A stretch of 64,000 nt of DNA from assembly GCA_963969345.1 (NCBI GenBank), contig OZ017766.1:4774001-4838000 (forward strand), written 5' to 3'. Source of the DNA: Turbatrix aceti (lineage: Eukaryota; Nematoda; Chromadorea; Rhabditida; Panagrolaimidae). Of the stretch, positions 58,816 to 64,000 are shown piece by piece; within the stretch, counting starts at the first letter, position 1, and every line of letters starts with the position of its first letter. The notes under the pieces were generated by a model. That model was not told the DNA's origin. It did not search any database and worked only from the letters and a program-made list of their open reading frames with translations. Position numbers and translations under genes: made by a program.

Positions 58816-59145
58816 TCAGTTTTTAGGCGCAGTACGCTTGTAGAGCTCAAAAAGTTCCCGCAGCACTTCTGGATCCTGTTTGTCAAAGAGGCGTCGAAGT
58901 TTTTTGGATCGTTTACGACCCTCAAAAGTTTGGTCGACTGTGATAAGGTCGTTGATCGCGGATTGCGCCTGGGGACTCAGAGAAGCCGTCAGCAGGGACA
59001 ATTCTTCTGAAAGGGTGCCAATTAGCAAAAAAAAAGAAAATTATCAAACAGGGTCGAACATACCAAAGACAGGTTCTTGGCATGAAACCAGGAAGAAAAC
59101 AAGGGCCAGACTGATGATGATGACGGGGCAGCCGCGAGGCAACAT
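58816..59145 (-). CDS. Small secreted basic protein, unrecognised
   Basis: Two exons: 59145-59064 and 59006-58816; 90 residues. A signal peptide (CPVIIISLALVFFLVSC) is followed by a helical, charged region (LSPQAQSAINDLITVDQT, then EGRKRSKKLRRLFD and LRELFELYKRTAPKN). There are no cysteines in the mature part. The basic clusters could be processing sites or part of a helix. Frame is preserved across the 57-nt intron (donor GTATGT, acceptor CCCTTTCAG), and the signal peptide marks the start. No family is recognised; a peptide precursor is possible but unproven. Confidence 0.65.
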
Positions 59146-62100
59146 AACTATGATGTACCTACCACCACACAGACCAGACCTGCGCGAACGAGCGAGCGTA
59201 ATCTCCCTTGTATTTACAACAACGACTGCGCGATCATCAACGATCGTCGCGTCGACGACGTTGCTGTTCTCGCCGGTGTAGCGCAATCGATGAGCATGCT
59301 TTTTTTGTCCTTCTTTTGAGCAACCCCCCTCTCCCCAACAATAGCACCTGTGTCACCACCTTTGTTGTTTTTTTTTCACTTCAAAGAAAAACAAGTCAGC
59401 AATCACAAAGCAATCGATCCACCGGATTTCGCAGAACACGCCCGCCAGCGTCAGGAAAAAAAACTTGTGAATTGACTGGAATCGTGGCCAACTGTTTGGC
59501 CACGATCCGCTCTTGATCGGCAGCCCCGTGAGCAGCCGAGACAAAGCTCCCACCTGTCCAAATCGTCTTTCATCTTTCTTCCGGCTGCTGCTTTTGTTGT
59601 GGCGTTCATTGGGCCTTTGCGTGCCGTGGGGATCCAAAACAACAATAAAAGACGACGAATGATCCTTGGATACCTGTGCTACCATGGACACGAAGCTTTC
59701 GAAAAGTCGTTTCTCCAAAAAAAACAGTTGGCGGGATTTTATTTGCACACTTTTTTTTTTCTTCTTCCTCTTTCAAAATGGTAGTAACAAATAAATATAA
59801 AATGTTGTGTTGGCAGCAACAAGTTGCATTATATTGCCCAGGAGGAGCTCAGCTCACGTTGCGCGCGTAAATCCTGTCCGGAAATGAAAGAGAGGAAGTT
59901 CAGCCAGTCCTCATGTCAGCGGCCGGCGTGGGAATCCAGAAAACAGTGGGGTAAGTCGGCGTCTGTCAATACGATTTTGTCTCTCTCCTGACCCCTTCGG
60001 TGACATCTTTTGAGTTTTTAATTGAGATGAGACGAAGATGCGAGTCGCGCACCAACAACCCCAACCAACCGAGGCTGTAAACCGCCGACAAACCTGGCGG
60101 CGGTGGCGATCGCAAGGCCGGGAGCGGATGCAGCGGCCGACGTAGGCGGAGGCGGTCAGGTCAGTCCATTGCCACCGCCGCCGCCGGATGCGACCTCGGC
60201 GCAGTCCGCAACATTTTTCGCGCACCCCGTCTCTGTCTCTGTTTCTGTCTCTGCGCCGCCGCGTGATTACGTCGTCTCGTGTGGCGGCGGCAGCAGCGGC
60301 GGTGGGTGGCCATGTCATTCGTGTGCATGATTGGTCATTATTCATAAAGTCGATTGTTTACTCGGGCCAGCAGCCGTGCGATTTGCGTTGGCGGTCTCAT
60401 TTGGCCCCGTATGGCCTCTGGAATGCTCCTTTTCTCCAGGGAAGGCCTCCAGTCGAGGCCCTCAACTGAGCCTTTCACGGAACAGGGTCAACTTGCACTA
60501 CTTGTTCATTGTCGTTGTCGTTTGACGCAGCCGTCCACGATTCAACTTTTTTGCGCTACCCTTCCTTCTTTTTCCACCAAGGAGTCTCGTGACTCTCCAC
60601 GTCCTGTGTCCATATAAATTGACGGCAGGGCGCAAGGCGCAGGGATGACTTTATTAACTTCTCCCTACGGAGTTAGAACTCGACAAATTCCACAAAATTA
60701 GTCGTTATTTTCTTTGTTGTTTGTAGAAGAAGTGAGCACCGCGCCGAGCCGCGGCTGGGGGGCGTCGACGACGAGAGTCGCCACCAGCCACCCATGCTCA
60801 TGCGCACCTACCCTGATATCTCGCTCGACCGCCGCCGCGGCGCTGCACGCTGAAGGCGGTCATGTGTGATGATTGGGGTGATCGGTCTTGATGCACCCAA
60901 TCCCCGCCACCCGGGTTGTCTCCTCCCCGGGCCCAGATGAGCGCAATCCGTTTTTTTTTATTCACCCGGCCGACTCCCAAGTCGGAAACTGGGGTGCGTG
61001 CATGCATGCACGAAGCAGAAATCGCTGCCCCTGCCCCTGCTCCGGAAGCGTGCCATTGCAATTATCCGCGCTGTTTGCGCCTTTCTGAAGTCCTGCTTTT
61101 TGTCCATGCATCCACATCGCACGACGCCCTCCCGGAAACTGTCATTGTTTTGCTCGCTCGGCTTGGCCTTTTTAGGCTGTCTCTTTTTGTCCACTACGAG
61201 CCGACGACCGACGTGCATTCATTGTCCTGTCCCCCTTCTTCCGCAGCTCGCTGCTCCGCGACAGAGTATCCGATCGAGCGATGATGCACACGTCGTCATC
61301 ATCATCGCCTAAATTGACATTCAGTCGTTGGCAGCTTGCAGGGCGCTACTCATCTCTGCGCATCGTCCCTCCCTCTTTTCCGTGGCAGTGTGCGTCGTCG
61401 GCAGTCGTGCCCTGCAGGCTAGCGGCCGGCCTGTCCGCTTAATACCTTCCGGCTTGTACATAAAACCATACACGAGTCCTTTTTTGCCAGCAGGATGGAT
61501 CAAAGAGGTCTGACTGCTTCTTGCGTGTTTTTCGGGCGGCCCTGTTTCCGACATTTTCGCTAATCCGACATTTTCGAGAATTCGGGGAGGCTCACGTGTT
61601 GCCCGATTGGACCTCGTCCGTGGTCGTGGTCGCGGTTTATGCAAATGAGCGCTTGCGCTCATGAAGAACAGCCAGGCAGGCGAACGAACGAGGGAGGCGG
61701 TGACAGAACAGGCTTGTTGACATTCGACCAGGCTTGCGCCGAGTCGTCCTCGTCCTCGTCTCGCCTGTGCCGGCTGCCCGGGGGGAGGGGGCCGGCGGAC
61801 ACGGACATGCGGCGAATCTATTTCAATTTGACTAAGCGTCGGTCACTTGGCAGAGAGATGCCATCGTCACTTTTCTGCGTGCGGCGCTCTTTTTTATCGC
61901 CTTTCGTGAGTCGAGTCGATCGACGTGTGTCCTGCGGCATCTGCCTGCATCCGAGATTATACCAATTAGCAATTAGCCGGGGCAGCAGTAGCAGCATCCA
62001 TCCGCGGACAGGCCACAGATGCACAGATGCCGGCCGGGGGCCTTCCGCGTCTCCCACGAGCACTCTTGCACACGCGCACGCTCGCATGCTTGCTTGCGAC

Positions 62101-63103
62101 CAAATTGGGCTCCCTTCTCCTCCTCCTCACTTGCTCACCGATGAAATATTCAACAGTTTGCGCCGCAGAGCTTGACGACGACCCATTCTGGAGCCAGCCC
62201 CCTCACTTTGTTTTAGGCAGATAAAACGAACACAAAATCCCCGACTATCCCTGCTCATGCTCGCTTTGCATTTCGATAAACCCCGCGCTCGTCGCTGCCT
62301 CTTCGCTGCCTGCCCCTGCCTCATCAGCATCACCATCATCGGAGTTGTTGTCGCATTGCGTCCGTGACTTGCCTAGAAAAAACAAAAAAACCGAACCCCC
62401 GGATGACAGCGACACGAGAAGACAAATTCTCTTCGCTGCCGTCCGTAGTCGTAGTCGCTCCTGTCTGGCCTGGCCCCGTTCATTCTCCTGTCATGAATTC
62501 GAAAGTTGTAGGTGAGGCACTGGCGCGGCGGATGTAAATTTGCCACTGCTGTATAAACTTAAGCGGTCCGAGTCATCCAACTAGAATCTAACGTTTGTTT
62601 TGCCACAAAAAGCATTTTCGTTTTTCGTATTCGTTTTAGAAAACAATTTTTATTTATTTGAGTCTGTGCGCTTGATTTTGACCAGCTGGGGGCCCATTTT
62701 GGCCGCCAAGTTTGTTCCGCTAACAACGGCATTAACAGCTTTTTCCAAAAAAGTTTGCCACAGATTCAGACTCCGGATGGCTATTTTTCTTGCAGACTTT
62801 GTTTTTTTTTCTCGCCCCGTCTTCTGACGCAGACGCGGACAATTAGGCGTTTGTCTTTCGGATGAGGCACTCGGTCGCCGGAGGTCGTCTTCCGTTTTTG
62901 GATCGCATTTCGACCCGGCATGCAAGAATCCAGCAGGATTACGTTAATCGGAAGTTGATTGTGCCAACTCTGCTGCGCCGCCTAATTGCCGACTTTGTTT
63001 GCTTGCGCGTGCCTGCTTCACTCATTTATCCTTCTTCCCCACGCCAACTTTGTGCAGCAGCCGGGCCAGAGCTCAGATTTCGCCGTTCTCACCAAGGCAT
63101 AAA
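59146..63103. other. Four-kilobase gene-free region
   Basis: Many short frames on both strands, none with domain, signal peptide or consistent exon joins.
Simple repeats include GTCTCT near 60229-60258 and GCCGCC near 60176-60186. A short match to family B (CAGATAAAACGAACACAAAA) lies at 62218-62237. A TATA-like CATATAAATT at 60611 precedes no convincing frame. Confidence 0.5.
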
Positions 63104-63187
63104 ACCGGCCTAAAAATCAGGCCGCCGGCCGGCTTGCGGCCGGCCTAAATTTTCAGGCCGAAGCCGGCCGGCCGCGGCCGCGGCCTA
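63104..63187. repeat. GGCC-rich palindromic tandem repeat
   Basis: About two imperfect units of the type CGGCCTAAA(A/T)TTTCAGGCCG flanked by GCCGGCCGGC blocks, with some ten GGCC sites in 84 bp. Both the units and the flanks are self-complementary, so the region can form hairpins. It lies about 200 bp left of the rhomboid duplication breakpoint. Confidence 0.75.
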
Positions 63188-63390
63188 TTTTTTGAAAAAA
63201 ATTTTCGTACTTTATTTTAGGGTTATTTTCGCAAAATTTGACCAAATTTAGAAAAAAAATTTTTTGGAAACAACCTAATATTATGGAAAAATGCATAATA
63301 ATAAATTCCCCTGTGGTAAAAAGTAAAAAAAAAGACGAATGAAGCACAAAAACGTCAGAAAATCATACTTTTTTCGAAAAAAAAAAAATC

Positions 63391-64000
63391 AAGGCGAGGC
63401 GGATGAACCGGTACGGCATTTCCGACCAGTTGAGGAACAGGTTGGAAGCGTGGGCCGCGATGAGGCCGTAGCACGCGCACGACGCCCCCAGGAGAGCCGA
63501 ATTGGGCGTCACGCAAATCGACAGAAGCGAACCAGTCACGGATGAGAGCACGTAGAGCGGCGCGATTCGATAAAACTTGTGCACCAGCTCCAGCGAGAGC
63601 CCTGCCGCGAGTTGTACAAAGACGTTGGACAGGAGATGCGCGTACCCGCAGTGAACGAGGAGCACCGAGAAGTAGGACCATATGTAGGCCCTGTGGTGGG
63701 GGTCGTAGTGCAGGTGGAGCTTGTAGGGCACGGGAGTGTTGGCGTGGATACCGGTGTTGTAGTAGATGCAGTAGGACAGGTAGATGAACACCTGGAGGAT
63801 CGAGATCAACAATAAAAAGTACGGCGGAGGCAGGCAGCTGTACTCGAGGAGGTAGTTCAGTGTTTCGTCTCGATCGGTTCTCGCCACGAAGGCTTTTCCG
63901 ATCCGGCAGCCCATCTTTGTGAAGGGCTCACGTCTCGCGTCGCACATCTGTAAAAGTTGTTTGTTGTCTCCAGAGTGACGAAAAATCTTGGGATTACCAT
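63391..64000 (-). pseudogene. Truncated copy of the rhomboid gene (exon 3 part plus intron)
   Basis: Repeats 54216-54825 with no difference found by eye. It holds the exon 3 start (codon at 63947-63945), the membrane helices up to just after GASCACYGL, and the intron preceding exon 3; it therefore derives from genomic DNA, not mRNA. The copy breaks at 63391 next to an A-run, so the last 84 codons of the rhomboid, including the catalytic His, are missing. In place of them the frame runs 8 codons into the flank and stops. Upstream exons may exist beyond the window edge. It may be a recent duplication, a haplotype difference or an assembly error. Confidence 0.75.

Noticed and set aside
61639..62175. 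A 178-codon plus-strand frame.
   Set aside because: Ser/Arg/His-rich composition without motif in a region full of similar frames; no splice or promoter support.
63391..63947. A second functional rhomboid gene.
   Set aside because: The frame lacks the last 84 codons with the catalytic His; its upstream exons are outside the window, so function cannot be claimed.

Overview
The window reads as nuclear DNA of a nematode; I cannot name the species. The evidence is a set of families that are nematode-specific or strongly nematode-biased: an SXP/RAL-2 (DUF148) secreted protein, a cuticle collagen, a pepsin-inhibitor-3 (aspin) protein, a ground-like protein, an Sra/Sre-type chemoreceptor and a mucin with a ShKT domain. 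Introns are mostly 45-60 nt and end in T-rich TTTCAG or TTTTAG acceptors, and several start codons sit just after an acceptor-like site, as expected with spliced-leader trans-splicing. All gene models were built by hand. Each complete multi-exon model was checked for splice phase, and the summed exon length is an exact multiple of three.

Layout. 1-4.5 kb: the 5' end of an SXP/RAL-2 gene (minus) facing an ammonium transporter (plus). 5.7-7.3 kb: an unrecognised type I membrane protein. 7.3-12.3 kb: about 5 kb without a supported gene, holding a foldback element and low-complexity DNA. 12.3-18.1 kb: a Patched orthologue. 18.6-22.7 kb: a GluN1-type NMDA receptor subunit, tail to tail with Patched, whose reading frame continues into a LITAF-like zinc domain. 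23.3-26.2 kb: TTC38 and kappa-class glutathione S-transferase, head to head. 27.1-31.4 kb: a Thr-rich mucin with a ShKT domain, then a cuticle collagen. 31.9-35.4 kb: a chemoreceptor and an unknown four-TM protein, convergent. 36.6-42.4 kb: a Vasa-like DEAD-box helicase with a long RG/D-rich N terminus, then a RhoGAP-like protein. 42.9-47.2 kb: a full-length P-glycoprotein. 47.7-53.7 kb: a secreted protein with a furin-like site, a small four-TM protein, an aspin-type inhibitor and a coiled-coil protein. 54-55.3 kb: a rhomboid with EF hands. 56.8-59.1 kb: a ground-like protein and a tiny secreted protein. 59.1-63.4 kb: no supported gene. The last 610 bp repeat part of the rhomboid gene with no difference found by eye.

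The genes do not form one pathway. Themes are cuticle and secreted surface proteins (collagen, ShKT mucin, ground-like, SXP, aspin), membrane signalling (Patched, NMDA receptor, chemoreceptor, rhomboid), transport and detoxification (AMT, P-glycoprotein, GST kappa) and RNA biology (DEAD-box). Two non-coding repeat families are scattered through introns and spacers: a long foldback family (four copies, A) and a GTTCGCGAAC-rich family (four copies, B).

The most unusual observation is the NMDA receptor whose C-terminal exons encode a complete LITAF-like domain in frame, with no ATG between the receptor tail and that domain. Second is the apparently identical truncated rhomboid copy at the right edge, which may be a recent duplication or an assembly artefact.
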